Assembly: GCA_020634875.1 (NCBI GenBank)
Contig: JACKAX010000015.1
Span: forward strand, 1-64,000
Length of the DNA: 64,000 nt
Direction: 5' to 3'
From: Anaerolineales bacterium
GTDB lineage: Bacteria > Chloroflexota > Anaerolineae > Anaerolineales > JABWBV01
The translations under genes were made by a program, and so were the position numbers. Position 1 is the stretch's first letter. Each line of letters starts with the position of its first letter. Shown one piece after another: positions 16,548-25,909 of this stretch. The notes below the pieces were generated by a model, which made no database searches, was not told the DNA's origin, and saw nothing but the letters and a program-made list of their open reading frames with translations.

Positions 16548-18155
16548 ATGTCAAGACGTCTATTTATTCCCCTACTTTTTGCGGCTTCTATGCTTTTTGT
16601 CTATGTGTGGGTTGCGCGTTCTGCGGAGACCCCTCACGATGGAGCAATGATTTCTGTCACCTCCAACCTCGACGAAACCGGCGGGCCTGACTGTACCCTG
16701 CGCGATGCTGTGACAACTGTAAATACCGGTGTAGATACGGGGGGCTGTGTGGTGGTAGGAAGTGGTGCACCGATCACCATCTCGCTCGACGCCACGGGGC
16801 CGTATTCCATTACTTATTCGGACTCGCCTTCCGGCACACTAGGGATGACCGGCCTCCCCAATATCGTTTCTGACATCGTCCTCGAAGGGAATGGTGAAAC
16901 GATCATGAGGAGTAATGCGGACGGGACACCGAATTTCCGGTTATTTACCGTTGAAATTACTGGGACTCTACAGTTGCGAAACGTGACAATTCAAAATGGT
17001 CACCCTGGTGGGACCGATTTGGCGGGTTCGGGCGGTGCTATTTTCAACATGGGTTATTTGTCGTTGTTCAATACCCTGATCGTAAGTAATACTGCAACCG
17101 GCCTGGGAGGCGGCGGGATTATGAATTATTGGAATGGCGCTTCGATAACTCCAACCTTAGTGCTGAAGGCAAGTGAGATGCAGTTAAATACGGGAGGTGC
17201 CATTTATTCTTCAAATGGTAGTGTCTCAATTCATAGTTCCAACATTCATGATAATGATAGGGTTGGGTTGTACAATGAAGCCGGTGTTGTGGAAATTTCC
17301 TTGAGCACCTTGGCTAGCAATGGCGTGGTAAATGGGAATGGGGGGGGCGTTAAAAGTTTCAATGGAAATTTTACTATCATCGATTCCACGGTAAAAGATA
17401 ATGTTTCTGAGGATGGGGCCGGGGGATTGGTGATCTATGGGCCGCATCTCTTTGTTTATAACAGCACAATCTCAAATAATAGCTCGTTTGGCTCGAACGG
17501 AAACGGAGGCGGGATTTCGGGCGTTAGCGATGATTTTTGGATTCTGAACAGCACGATCAGCGGGAACTCGACTGATTACAATGGCGGAGGCCTGAATATT
17601 GGAGGCCTTATCACGATTACCCATACAACGATCAGTGGGAATAATGCAGCGACGGATGGAGATGGGATTTTCGGCCAACCCGATAGTTCGATTTTGCTTT
17701 ATAACTCGATCTTGACCCATCATCCTCAAGAAGATTGCTATTTACACGGTACGATGAATGGCACTACCAACCTGATTGATGGGCTGACGTGTGGCTCTAG
17801 CCCATCTTTTCGCTTTGCCGCTGTGACGAATTTTGATATTGTCCTGGCTGACCATGGTGGCCCAACCTGGACCCATGCCATTTTCTCTAACAGCAACGCG
17901 GTAGACAGCGTAGAATGTATTCTCTCTCCAGAAACGGATCAGCGCGGCATTCCACGCCCACAAGATGGGGATGGGAACGGACAATTTTTCTGTGATGTTG
18001 GCTCTTTCGAATTAGACACGCTTGTTACCCCAACGCCTACCATTACCCCCACCCCCACGGTAACGCCTACCCCGACAGTGACGCCAACTCCAACCACCCC
18101 TTCAGGCTCGAATTCATTTCTTCCTATCATTCAAAACAAACCCACAAATCCATAA
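16548..18155 (+). CDS. Secreted right-handed beta-helix surface protein, copy 2
   Basis: A 535-residue paralogue of the preceding protein, 38 bases downstream; TTGGAGTT precedes the ATG. It has the same order of parts: signal peptide ending in WVARSAET, CTLRDAVTTVN block, beta-helix turns (NSTISGNST, HTTISGNNA), closing block DQRGIPRPQDGDGNGQFFC, a TPTPT linker and a hydrophobic tail NSFLPIIQNK. A recent tandem duplication is likely; identity is highest at both ends and lowest in the middle helix turns, as expected if ligand-facing turns vary. The function is inferred as extracellular binding. Confidence 0.85.
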   Translation: MSRRLFIPLLFAASMLFVYVWVARSAETPHDGAMISVTSNLDETGGPDCTLRDAVTTVNTGVDTGGCVVVGSGAPITISLDATGPYSITYSDSPSGTLGMTGLPNIVSDIVLEGNGETIMRSNADGTPNFRLFTVEITGTLQLRNVTIQNGHPGGTDLAGSGGAIFNMGYLSLFNTLIVSNTATGLGGGGIMNYWNGASITPTLVLKASEMQLNTGGAIYSSNGSVSIHSSNIHDNDRVGLYNEAGVVEISLSTLASNGVVNGNGGGVKSFNGNFTIIDSTVKDNVSEDGAGGLVIYGPHLFVYNSTISNNSSFGSNGNGGGISGVSDDFWILNSTISGNSTDYNGGGLNIGGLITITHTTISGNNAATDGDGIFGQPDSSILLYNSILTHHPQEDCYLHGTMNGTTNLIDGLTCGSSPSFRFAAVTNFDIVLADHGGPTWTHAIFSNSNAVDSVECILSPETDQRGIPRPQDGDGNGQFFCDVGSFELDTLVTPTPTITPTPTVTPTPTVTPTPTTPSGSNSFLPIIQNKPTNP

Positions 18156-18213
18156 GCGCTTCTCCTGTTTCTTCTCCTTCCTCGTAATTTACATAGCCAG
18201 GGTTTATCCTAAA

Positions 18214-18242
18214 AAGAAGGCCGGTATCAAACCGGCCTTCTT
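18214..18242. terminator. Bidirectional terminator between convergent genes
   Basis: Perfect 12-base arms AAGAAGGCCGGT at 18214-18225 and inverse at 18231-18242. The minus-strand reading continues into TTTTTAGG, so it best serves the transpeptidase gene and may also stop the beta-helix transcript. Confidence 0.8.
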
Positions 18243-18278
18243 GCGTTTAATGCGTTATGCACAACAGGAAGCGAACCC

Positions 18279-19391
18279 TCAAATTACCTTTATCCGCGTC
18301 CCGTACCCTGTCACATGCCACTTCCCTGGCTCATTGGGGAATACAGGCATTGTCCAACGGTACAGCCATTGAGCCTCTTCCGTTCGCATATTGACACACC
18401 CGTGGCTCATCCGCCCCCCGTAATTGTCGTGCCAGTACGTGCCGTGGAATGCGACACCTGTCTCGGTAAAGAAAGAAGTCCAGGTCACACCTGGAAGTTC
18501 GTAGGCAAAAATGTCGCTTGTGAGTTGCCCGTCACCCATGTGCCGGACAGGGGTCTTGATCTGGATGTTAAAATCGCCTTGCGGGGTAGCAGTCGGAATC
18601 CCATTTGTAGGGACAACTAATCCCGGAATACCTGTAGAAACATTGGTATGGAATACAATTTCCCCGTTTTCAAAACACGTCACCGTTTGTTTGGCGAGCG
18701 ATACCTCAATGGATTTATCTAGTACATCGGGTGAGATAGGGGCAAATTCTTCGTCGAGGATCAGTTGCAGGTGAGTGGGTTCGACGAAATATTCAACGTG
18801 AAGTAAATCATCCACGATAACATACATCGGTTGTCCAGTAGGGCCTTCATCCAGTCGTACAACCCAGTGATTGGAATTGTAGTATAGCCTGTACATCGGT
18901 TGCCACCCGTCCAACTTGTTAAAGTACCAGCTTTGCGTATACGGAACCGTAACTCGAAATACCTGCCCTTCCGGGCGAATGTCATTAATCACCGGGTTGA
19001 ATTTGGTGTCTACCGGAGCCAGGTGGGCGGTATGCATAAACCCACCAATGACACGGTACCAACGTGGATTATGAGCAGGCCCATCCGCAATAAACTCATC
19101 AAACACCTTTACCAACTCATCCCGGTATCTGTACATCACCACTTCGGCGTCAAGCGAAGGTGCGCGGCGCACCTCATCCTTACGAATAGCCGCCCGGACG
19201 ATTTTTAACGGTTGCAGATCGTAAATGTCCTCCGCAGGGAGTGGTTTGTGGCCGGGGGTTTCTGCAGGAAACAAAAGCGCTTTTTCCTTACGAGAGATGG
19301 CTCCGGGTGCGCCAAAGGCACTCCAGGGGAGTACCGCCCCCGAAAGGGCGCTGAGTTTAAGAAAATCACGGCGAGAGATACGTGAGGACAT
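18279..19391 (-). CDS. Tat-exported L,D-transpeptidase (YkuD domain)
   Basis: A 370-residue protein from the ATG at 19391. The N-terminus SSRISRRDFLKLSALSG is a twin-arginine signal, and the longer frame with a GTG start would place extra residues before it. The C-terminal YkuD domain shows the motif HGTYWHDNYGGRMSHGCVNM near residue 330, with the catalytic Cys in SHGC. An SH3-like segment (VRRAPSLDAEVVMY) lies in the N-terminal half. The enzyme would form 3-3 or related cross-links, or attach proteins, in the cell wall or periplasm. It faces the beta-helix genes across a shared terminator. Confidence 0.9.
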   Translation of the reverse strand: MSSRISRRDFLKLSALSGAVLPWSAFGAPGAISRKEKALLFPAETPGHKPLPAEDIYDLQPLKIVRAAIRKDEVRRAPSLDAEVVMYRYRDELVKVFDEFIADGPAHNPRWYRVIGGFMHTAHLAPVDTKFNPVINDIRPEGQVFRVTVPYTQSWYFNKLDGWQPMYRLYYNSNHWVVRLDEGPTGQPMYVIVDDLLHVEYFVEPTHLQLILDEEFAPISPDVLDKSIEVSLAKQTVTCFENGEIVFHTNVSTGIPGLVVPTNGIPTATPQGDFNIQIKTPVRHMGDGQLTSDIFAYELPGVTWTSFFTETGVAFHGTYWHDNYGGRMSHGCVNMRTEEAQWLYRWTMPVFPNEPGKWHVTGYGTRIKVI

Positions 19392-19513
19392 ACCCAAAGT
19401 ATACCCATTCGATTTTCCGGTGTCCACCTCCGTGGATTAACCGTTGATGATGGTTTTCTCTATCGCGATTCTAGATTTGGCGATTCGACAAACAACTTGG
19501 TAAAATCCCCGCT

Positions 19514-20677
19514 ATGCCTGCCCAGTTTGCCCTGTTTGCCTCCCAAACAAATATAAATAAATTACGAGCACGTTGGGGTATTTTTGCTGGAATAGTAGTT
19601 CTATTCCTTATAATGGGTTACCAGTTTGCTAAAAGCCTTTGGTATCAGCCTGTTATCCCATTTCGTTGGGCGGTCCTGAGCATGATAGCCTTTATTTATC
19701 TCCTCATGGGACTTTGGCGCAACCTTTCTGAAAATCACCGCCCTAACGAAACCGAAATCCTACCCACATTCGGCTGGGGGAACATCCTTTCCCTCCTTCG
19801 CGGGATACTGATGATGGCCCTGGTCGGGTTCCTGTTCCAACCCCGGCCCGGCGCGGGGATCAGTGACTGGCGGATGTGGATACCCGGTCTGATCTATACC
19901 CTCGCCGCTCTTCCTGATTACCTCGACGGGTATTTTGCCCGCATCACCAACCACGTCACCAAACTGGGTGAATGGCTGGACATGACCCTCGATTCGGTCG
20001 GGGTGTTGACCGCTAGTTTGCTCGCGGTGTTGTACGGTACGATTCCCTGGTGGTATTTGCCTATCGCCCTGGCGCGGTATCTGTTTTTGGCGGGGTTGTG
20101 GTTCAGGGAGCGGCGCAGCCTGCCTGTGTATGAGATGCCGTACAGCGTCCGGCGGCGCGGGTTTGCGGCCCTCAAAATGGGGTTTATCTTTGTCGTTCTG
20201 CTTCCCCCCTTCCTGCCCCCGGGAACGCATCTGGCCGCGGCTGCGTTCGGGGTCCCCTTCGCCCTCGGTTTTTTGTGGGATTGGGGCTATGTGAGCGGGA
20301 TCATCCCCCTCGACGCGGGGAACCGGTATCCCCGGCTTAAAATCTTCATCCTGCGCTGGCTGCCCCTGTTTCCCCGCGGGTTGGCGGTCACCCTCATCAT
20401 ACCCACCCTCGCGCGACACCTGCAAACCCCATCTCTATCTTGGTTGGCTTATATGGAACTGATCTTCACCCTCCTCATCGCATTGGGCATCTGGCCCCGG
20501 GTCGCGGCGATTGGGGCAGTCATTCTTGTAGGGGTCAATCAGCTTTTTGCCCCCCTTGCGATAGATCAATCTACCCTAATTATTGCGTATATTTCGTTAA
20601 TCTTCCTTGGCTCTGGCATCTTTTCTCTCTGGCCCTTCGAAGAACGGCTGATTTATCATCGGATAGGCGATGCGTGA
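19514..20677 (+). CDS. CDP-alcohol phosphatidyltransferase with DoxX-like tail
   Basis: A 387-residue integral membrane protein. The diagnostic motif is at about residues 135-160: DYLDGYFAR, then LGEWLDMTLD, matching D-x2-D-G-x2-A-R...G-x3-D-x3-D. It transfers a phosphoalcohol from a CDP-alcohol onto a hydroxyl acceptor to make a phospholipid or related lipid; the acceptor cannot be told. The C-terminal 100 residues contain four further membrane helices resembling DoxX-like proteins, which is unusual for the family. It starts a long plus-strand run with a flippase-like gene and riboflavin-type genes. Confidence 0.85.
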   Translation: MPAQFALFASQTNINKLRARWGIFAGIVVLFLIMGYQFAKSLWYQPVIPFRWAVLSMIAFIYLLMGLWRNLSENHRPNETEILPTFGWGNILSLLRGILMMALVGFLFQPRPGAGISDWRMWIPGLIYTLAALPDYLDGYFARITNHVTKLGEWLDMTLDSVGVLTASLLAVLYGTIPWWYLPIALARYLFLAGLWFRERRSLPVYEMPYSVRRRGFAALKMGFIFVVLLPPFLPPGTHLAAAAFGVPFALGFLWDWGYVSGIIPLDAGNRYPRLKIFILRWLPLFPRGLAVTLIIPTLARHLQTPSLSWLAYMELIFTLLIALGIWPRVAAIGAVILVGVNQLFAPLAIDQSTLIIAYISLIFLGSGIFSLWPFEERLIYHRIGDA

Positions 20678-20681
20678 TGAA

Positions 20682-20735
20682 GTGATAAGTGGTAGGTACT
20701 CATCACTTTATCACTTTATCACTTATTACTTTTCA
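20682..20735. repeat. AGTGATAAGTG-type degenerate repeat
   Basis: Alternating GAAGTGATAAGTGG and CATCACTTTATCACTT units between the phosphotransferase and the next gene. Reading through it adds a spurious N-terminus to the following frame, which supports a start at 20778. Confidence 0.55.
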
Positions 20736-20777
20736 TTCTCCCCTACGCCCCTTTTCTCCCCCACTCCCCTCCCCCTC

Positions 20778-21809
20778 ATGCTCCCCCGCTCCTTTTCTCC
20801 TTTTCTCCGTTTCCTCCTCAAAACCCTCCCCTGGCTCTTCGTCCCCCTCTTGCTTTGGTGGGCATTGAAAGGGGTGCCTTTTCGGGAGATTGTGAATGTG
20901 CTGGGGCAGTTGAAAGGGTGGCAAATTCTGGCGATTGCGGCGGCGAACACCGTGTTAATGCTTTCGTTGAGTGCGCGGTGGTGGTGGATTTTACGGGCGC
21001 AGGGGTATCGGATTCCGTATCTCACCCTGTCGGCGTACCGGTTAGCGGCGTTTAGCGTGGCGTACTTTACGCCCGGCCCGCAGTTTGGCGGGGAACCCTG
21101 GCAGGTTTTCTTGCCCCAACAACGGCACGGCGTGCCAGGGACGGTGGCACTGGCCTCGCTGGCGTTGGATAAATTGCTCGATCTGATGGCGAATTTCACC
21201 TTTTTGGTGTTGGGGGTGATCGTGGTGTTAAACGGCGGGCTGATCGGGGGCGGGCGGGGGACGATGCTGGTGGTCTTGTCCGTGTTGTTGCTGGCGGCAC
21301 CGTTGGGCTATCTGATCTGGCTCTGGCGGGGAGGGACACCGCTGACGGGGTGGTTCACCTGGCTCGCAGCGCGGTTTCCCCGCGTGGGGTGGTTGGGAAC
21401 GGCCACGCGCGTGACGCGGGAGGCGGAGGGGCAGGTGGGGACGTTCGGGCGACGGTATCCGCGGGCGTTCGTTCTCGCGGTCATATTTTCCGGGTTGGTT
21501 TGGGTGGGGTTAACGTCGGAATTCTGGTTGGCGTTGCACTTTTTGGGCGTGTCGTTGACGTTGCCGCAGGTGATCAGCATTATCACGGCGGCGCGGGTGG
21601 CGAGTTTGTTTCCGACACCGGGTGCGTTGGGGACGTTGGAGGCCAGTCAGGTATTGGTGATGGAGGCGTTGGGGCTTAACCCTGCCCTGGGCGTAGGGTT
21701 GAGTTTGATCATTCGGGCCAGGGACCTTGCGTTCGGTGGGTTGGGTTTATTTTTGGCTGGGGTGTACAGTCCCCGGTTTACTTTTTTATCTGCGGAAGGA
21801 GAACAATGA
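20778..21809 (+). CDS. Flippase-like membrane protein (lysylphosphatidylglycerol synthase TM family)
   Basis: A 343-residue protein with about eight membrane segments, of the UPF0104 / LPG-synthase transmembrane family. The typical block PGPQFGGEPWQVFLPQQRHG and the later LFPTPGALGTLEASQV are present. The start at 20778 is chosen because the longer frame is made of simple repeats. Family members are thought to move lipid-linked substrates across the membrane; here the preceding CDP-alcohol phosphotransferase is a natural partner. Its stop overlaps the start of ribA, so expression is coupled. Confidence 0.8.
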   Translation: MLPRSFSPFLRFLLKTLPWLFVPLLLWWALKGVPFREIVNVLGQLKGWQILAIAAANTVLMLSLSARWWWILRAQGYRIPYLTLSAYRLAAFSVAYFTPGPQFGGEPWQVFLPQQRHGVPGTVALASLALDKLLDLMANFTFLVLGVIVVLNGGLIGGGRGTMLVVLSVLLLAAPLGYLIWLWRGGTPLTGWFTWLAARFPRVGWLGTATRVTREAEGQVGTFGRRYPRAFVLAVIFSGLVWVGLTSEFWLALHFLGVSLTLPQVISIITAARVASLFPTPGALGTLEASQVLVMEALGLNPALGVGLSLIIRARDLAFGGLGLFLAGVYSPRFTFLSAEGEQ

Positions 21810-22456
21810 GTGTTTTAAGAAAAGTAGAGGCCCGGATTCCTACGAAGACCGGGGAATTCCAATTGTGTTTGTTTCAGGATGATGCCGACGACAAGGAACA
21901 TCTGGCCCTGGTGATGGGCGAGGTGGCCGGGAAAGAGGCGGTGCTGGTGCGGGTGCATTCAGAGTGTTTCACCGGGGATGTGCTCGGTTCTATGCGCTGT
22001 GATTGCGGGCCGCAGTTGCAGCGTTCGGTGGCGATGATTGCTGAGGCTGGGGAGGGCGTGGTGTTGTATCTGCGCCAGGAGGGGCGCGGGATTGGGCTGT
22101 TGAACAAGTTGCGTGCGTACAACCTGCAAGATGACGGCTACGATACGGTGGATGCGAATCTGCTCCTGGGACATCAGGCCGATGAACGGGATTACACCGT
22201 GGCCGCGGAGATGTTACATGACCTGGGTGTGGCCTCCGTCCGCCTGCTGACGAACAACCCCGAAAAGATCGCCGCCCTCGAAGCGTTGGGCATTGCCGTC
22301 GCCGGACGCGTTTCCCTCACCCCCGACGTGAACCCCGAAAACGCGCGCTATCTGCACACCAAAATCGTGCGGATGAATCATCTGTTGAGTCTGAACGGCC
22401 TGAATGGTTGGGGGGAAAATGGGCACGGGAACGGGCACGTGAATGGCAAGGGCTAA
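21806..22456 (+). CDS. ribA: GTP cyclohydrolase II
   Basis: A 216-residue enzyme that opens GTP to 2,5-diamino-6-ribosylamino-4(3H)-pyrimidinone 5'-phosphate, formate and pyrophosphate. Zinc ligands C54, C65 and C67 (CFTGDVLGSMRCDC) and the RQEGRGIGLLNKL catalytic block are intact. It is a stand-alone RibA without the RibB (DHBP synthase) domain that is often fused. GGAG precedes the ATG at 21806, which overlaps the upstream stop. The C-terminal tail is Asn/Gly-rich. It overlaps the RibD-C-like gene by 14 bases. No FMN riboswitch is seen upstream. Confidence 0.93.
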   Translation: MSVLRKVEARIPTKTGEFQLCLFQDDADDKEHLALVMGEVAGKEAVLVRVHSECFTGDVLGSMRCDCGPQLQRSVAMIAEAGEGVVLYLRQEGRGIGLLNKLRAYNLQDDGYDTVDANLLLGHQADERDYTVAAEMLHDLGVASVRLLTNNPEKIAALEALGIAVAGRVSLTPDVNPENARYLHTKIVRMNHLLSLNGLNGWGENGHGNGHVNGKG

Positions 22457-23144
22457 CCGCCCACACATTACCCTCACCTACGCCCAAAGCCTGGACGGGA
22501 GCCTCACCGCCCGCCGCGGGGAACCGTTGGCACTCAGTGGCCCGGAAGCCATGCGGATGACCCACCAACTGCGTGCCGAACATGATGCGATTTTGGTGGG
22601 GATTGGTACTGTGCTGGCGGATGATCCGCAATTGAATGTGCGCCTGGTTCCGGGGGAGAGTCCACAACCCATCATTTTGGATAGCCAGTTGCGGTTTCCG
22701 CTTTCGGCTCGGCTGATGGGGAACTCCAAAAAACCCTGGATCGTTACTACCCCAGTTTATTCTGATATGGACGCTGGCCGCGCAGATCGCGCGAAGATGC
22801 TAGAATCGGCAGGTATCAAGGTGCTGGCGGTTCGGCCTGATTCTGGTGGGCACGTTTCACTCCCGGACATGATCACCGAATTGAACGCACTGGGCATCCG
22901 CACTTTGATGGTCGAAGGCGGCGCAAAGGTGCTTACCGCATTTTTTCGAGCGCATTTGGTGGATGAAGTCATCATTACGGTCGCTCCGGTTTTTGTTGGT
23001 GGCGTGTCCGTGCTTGAAACCTTACTCCCTGCACCTTTCCCCCGCCTGGATGTTCATTCTGTTGAAGCTTGCGGCAGAGATTGGCTTATCCGTGGTCAGT
23101 TATTACCAGTGTCTGCATCCTTCAACTACGCTGGACAAAAGTAA
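22443..23144 (+). CDS. RibD C-terminal-domain pyrimidine reductase
   Basis: A 233-residue protein equal to the reductase half of RibD (dihydrofolate-reductase-like fold), without the zinc deaminase domain. Seen: RPHITLTYAQSLDGSLTARR, the EHDAILVGIGTVLADDP block and MVEGGAKVLTAFF. It should reduce the ribosyl group of a GTP-derived aminopyrimidine with NADPH. It overlaps ribA by 14 bases. No deaminase, ribE or ribH gene is nearby, so the product may be something other than riboflavin, or the pathway may be completed elsewhere. Confidence 0.88.
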   Translation: MARANRPHITLTYAQSLDGSLTARRGEPLALSGPEAMRMTHQLRAEHDAILVGIGTVLADDPQLNVRLVPGESPQPIILDSQLRFPLSARLMGNSKKPWIVTTPVYSDMDAGRADRAKMLESAGIKVLAVRPDSGGHVSLPDMITELNALGIRTLMVEGGAKVLTAFFRAHLVDEVIITVAPVFVGGVSVLETLLPAPFPRLDVHSVEACGRDWLIRGQLLPVSASFNYAGQK

Positions 23145-23215
23145 CTCCAACATAGAGTAATGCCCCGTTCAGGATGCTTGCATTACTCAACCACTTATCA
23201 CTCATTCCTTCCCCT

Positions 23216-24733
23216 ATGTGGTGGCTCTCCATTCCCTCCAATCGTACCCGTCTCTTTCGTGCTGTTAGCCTCAGCATGCTGATCGTTAGCATTGGATTTA
23301 TGGCGCTGATTGCTACAGTGTATTTTGGCTTACGGCTGTTTCACATCATTTTGCCAGGGGTGTATGTGGCTGAACAAGATTTGACGTTCACAACGGTCAA
23401 TGATGCTGTCTCTTTGCTTGAGGCCTCCTCGGATCGTGATTATTATGTCGTGCTATTTGCACCAGATTGGAGCCTTGTGCGTGCGCCGAGCGATCTCGGT
23501 TTGCGCATAGACGCCGAAACCACTGCACAAAACGCGTTTGAAGCAGGTTATGCCAATGGATTTTGGGCAGGCGCCACACGGATACTGGGCCTCGCTGAAC
23601 CTCGTTTGCTGCCCCCCGTTGTTACCTTCGATGAAGATCTTGCCCGACTTGGGTTGCAAGCTCTCAGCTTGGAAGCGCACATCGTCCCGCAGGAAGCACA
23701 TTTCGCCCTCGAAAACGGCCAACTCATCGCCGAACCGGGCATTTATGGGCGCACGCTCGATGTTGACGCGACTTTCCAAACCCTTGCCGCCGACCCCACC
23801 GTGACGATGTTAAGCGGTTATCTTCCCGCCTCCCTCATGGGGGTTGTCCCAGCCATTGCCGAAATCCCGCCCGACGTGTTGGCGCAGGCGCAAACGTATC
23901 TCACCAATTCCATCACCTTCAAAGCCTACGATCCCATCGCTGACACCTACACCGATTGGACCGTCCCCCCTGAAACCCTCGCCGCGACCATCCGTTTGCA
24001 AATTCAAGAGGGGCGCGTGGCCCTCGCGACCGATGCTTTCCCCCTCCGCGACGAGATCAACAAATTCAACGAGAGTCTTGGCCCTGATCACTGGCTGGAT
24101 TTGACCGGGGTGGATGACAAAGTCAACGCCGCCCTGGAAGGCGAAGCCCCCGCCATTTTTACGATGGAATATGCTCCCACCAATTACACCGTTCAAGCGG
24201 GGGACACCCTCCTCGTCATCGCATGGCGGCAGCGCATTCCGCTGTGGCGCATCGTTCAGGCCAACCCCGGCCTTGACCCCGAAAACCTCATCGTCGGCGC
24301 AACCCTGCTCATTCCCTCGCGTACCGACCTGCTAGAATTGCCTATCGTGTATGGCAAGCGAATCGTGGTCAGCCTCACCCAGCAACATCTGTGGGCCTAT
24401 GAAAATGGGCAACTGATCATGAGCGAAGTGATTAGCACGGGCATTGACCGTTCGCCCACGCAACCTGGCGTTTTCCAGGTGCGGAGCCATGTTGAAAACG
24501 CGTACGCCTCTGTTTGGGATTTGTATATGCCCAATTTTGTCGGGATTTACGAGGCCTGGCCGGGTTTTGAAAACGGTTTTCACGGCCTGCCCCTCCTCTC
24601 TGGTGGGCGTGTGCTCTGGCGGGGGACGTTGGGTAGCCCCGTTTCGTTTGGGTGCATCATTTTGGATACGGCGGCCTCCCAACAGTTGTATAACTGGGCG
24701 GAAGATGGGGTGATTGTGGAAATTGATGAGTGA
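23216..24733 (+). CDS. Membrane-anchored LysM / YkuD L,D-transpeptidase
   Basis: About 505 residues from the ATG at 23216; another ATG at 23174 is in frame but lies within a degenerate repeat and has no clear ribosome site. One N-terminal membrane helix (about residues 20-45) is followed by a VanW-associated peptidoglycan-binding-like region, a LysM domain (YTVQAGDTLLVIAWRQRIPLWRI...GATLLIPS) and a C-terminal YkuD domain. The active-site segment is FHGLPLLSGG...SPVSFGCIIL near residue 478: the catalytic Cys is present but the usual SHGC histidine is Phe. It probably remodels or anchors material to peptidoglycan. Confidence 0.85.
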   Translation: MWWLSIPSNRTRLFRAVSLSMLIVSIGFMALIATVYFGLRLFHIILPGVYVAEQDLTFTTVNDAVSLLEASSDRDYYVVLFAPDWSLVRAPSDLGLRIDAETTAQNAFEAGYANGFWAGATRILGLAEPRLLPPVVTFDEDLARLGLQALSLEAHIVPQEAHFALENGQLIAEPGIYGRTLDVDATFQTLAADPTVTMLSGYLPASLMGVVPAIAEIPPDVLAQAQTYLTNSITFKAYDPIADTYTDWTVPPETLAATIRLQIQEGRVALATDAFPLRDEINKFNESLGPDHWLDLTGVDDKVNAALEGEAPAIFTMEYAPTNYTVQAGDTLLVIAWRQRIPLWRIVQANPGLDPENLIVGATLLIPSRTDLLELPIVYGKRIVVSLTQQHLWAYENGQLIMSEVISTGIDRSPTQPGVFQVRSHVENAYASVWDLYMPNFVGIYEAWPGFENGFHGLPLLSGGRVLWRGTLGSPVSFGCIILDTAASQQLYNWAEDGVIVEIDE

Positions 24734-24751
24734 CAAGTGAAAAGTGATGAA

Positions 24752-25768
24752 ATGAAAGCGCTTTATTTTGTTGCTCCCCAAAAAGTTGAAATTCTGGATG
24801 AAGAATTGCCGGAAATGGCCCGGGGACAGGTGCGCGTGCAGACGCTCGTTTCCGCGATCAGTTCGGGGACGGAGATGCTGATCTATCGTGGGGAAATGCC
24901 CCGTGACACGGAAACGGACTCGACCATTACCGCCCTCGCGGGGGCGTTGCGTTATCCCCTCAAATACGGGTATGCCAGCGTGGGACGGGTCACGGACATC
25001 TCCGCTCCAGGTGACCGCGCCCTCGCGTGGTGGCAGGACCGTCTCGTTTTCTCCTTCCAACCCCACCAGACCCACTTCCACGCCACTCCCGACCAATTAA
25101 TTCCCCTCCCCGACGGAATCACTCCCGAACAAGCCATTTTTCTCCCCAATATGGAAACCGCGGTCAACTTTGTGATGGACGGATACCCCCTGATCGGCGA
25201 ACGGGTTGCGGTATTCGGGCAGGGCATTGTCGGCTTGCTGACCACCGCCCTCCTCGCCCAATTCCCCCTCGCGAACCTGACAACCCTCGATCATTTTTCC
25301 CTTCGCCGAACGGCTTCCCTCCACGCGGGCGCAGACCAATCCATCTCCCCCGAATTCCTAAAAAACCCCACCAGTTCCTACGATTTCCCCTCCCCGCCCT
25401 TTGACCTCACCTACGAACTCACCGGTTCCCCCACCGCCCTCAACGAAGCCATCACCGTGACCGGGTTCGACGGACGAGTGGTGATCGGGTCGTGGTACGG
25501 GCAAAAACGCGCCCCCATTGAACTGGGGGGATATTTTCACCGTTCGCGCATCCGGCTGATCAGCAGTCAGGTCAGCACGCTGGCACCGCAGTTTACCGGG
25601 CGGTGGGACAAAGCCCGGCGTTTTGAAGTGGCCTGGGAGATGATCCGCCGCGTGGGGCCGGAGAAGTGGATCACGCACAACTTTCCGTTTGCCCACGCAG
25701 AGGGGGCGTATGCGATGCTCGATCAGCATCCCGAATTGACCATTCAAACCGTTTTGAAGTACGAATAA
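24752..25768 (+). CDS. BchC-like MDR dehydrogenase
   Basis: A 338-residue medium-chain dehydrogenase/reductase. The N-terminal region VSAISSGTEMLIYRGEMP lacks the zinc-binding Cys of classical alcohol dehydrogenases and resembles the bacteriochlorophyllide dehydrogenase (BchC) group. The nucleotide-binding loop is FGQGIVGLLTTALLA. The substrate is unknown. The first ATG in the coding register is at 24752; a GTG at 24737 lies within an AGTGACAAGTG repeat. It starts 18 bases after the transpeptidase stop, in the same direction as ribA and the reductase gene, so it may reduce or oxidise a product of that pathway. Confidence 0.8.
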   Translation: MKALYFVAPQKVEILDEELPEMARGQVRVQTLVSAISSGTEMLIYRGEMPRDTETDSTITALAGALRYPLKYGYASVGRVTDISAPGDRALAWWQDRLVFSFQPHQTHFHATPDQLIPLPDGITPEQAIFLPNMETAVNFVMDGYPLIGERVAVFGQGIVGLLTTALLAQFPLANLTTLDHFSLRRTASLHAGADQSISPEFLKNPTSSYDFPSPPFDLTYELTGSPTALNEAITVTGFDGRVVIGSWYGQKRAPIELGGYFHRSRIRLISSQVSTLAPQFTGRWDKARRFEVAWEMIRRVGPEKWITHNFPFAHAEGAYAMLDQHPELTIQTVLKYE

Positions 25769-25808
25769 ATTCTGTTCCAAAGTAATGCTCGATTTGGGAA
25801 TGGAACTG

Positions 25809-25874
25809 TTTGTAGTCAGGCACGAGAGTGCCGTTTCCCGCGGAGGCACTGCACTGTTCGTGCGGGACTACAAA
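25809..25874. repeat. TTTGTAGTC inverted-repeat element
   Basis: TTTGTAGTCAGGCACGA at 25809 pairs imperfectly with TCGTGCGGGACTACAAA ending at 25874, around a GC-rich core. It is a hairpin-type dispersed element in the 342-base gap 25769-26110. Apart from the promoter-like sequence nearby, nothing else is seen in that gap. Confidence 0.6.
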
Positions 25875-25909
25875 CCATGTTGAGAATTGCGGACGTTTTA
25901 ACTTCACTC

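Noticed and set aside
18214..18242. An attachment site or small RNA at the strong hairpin.
   Set aside because: Its place between convergent genes and the T tract on one side are explained by termination.
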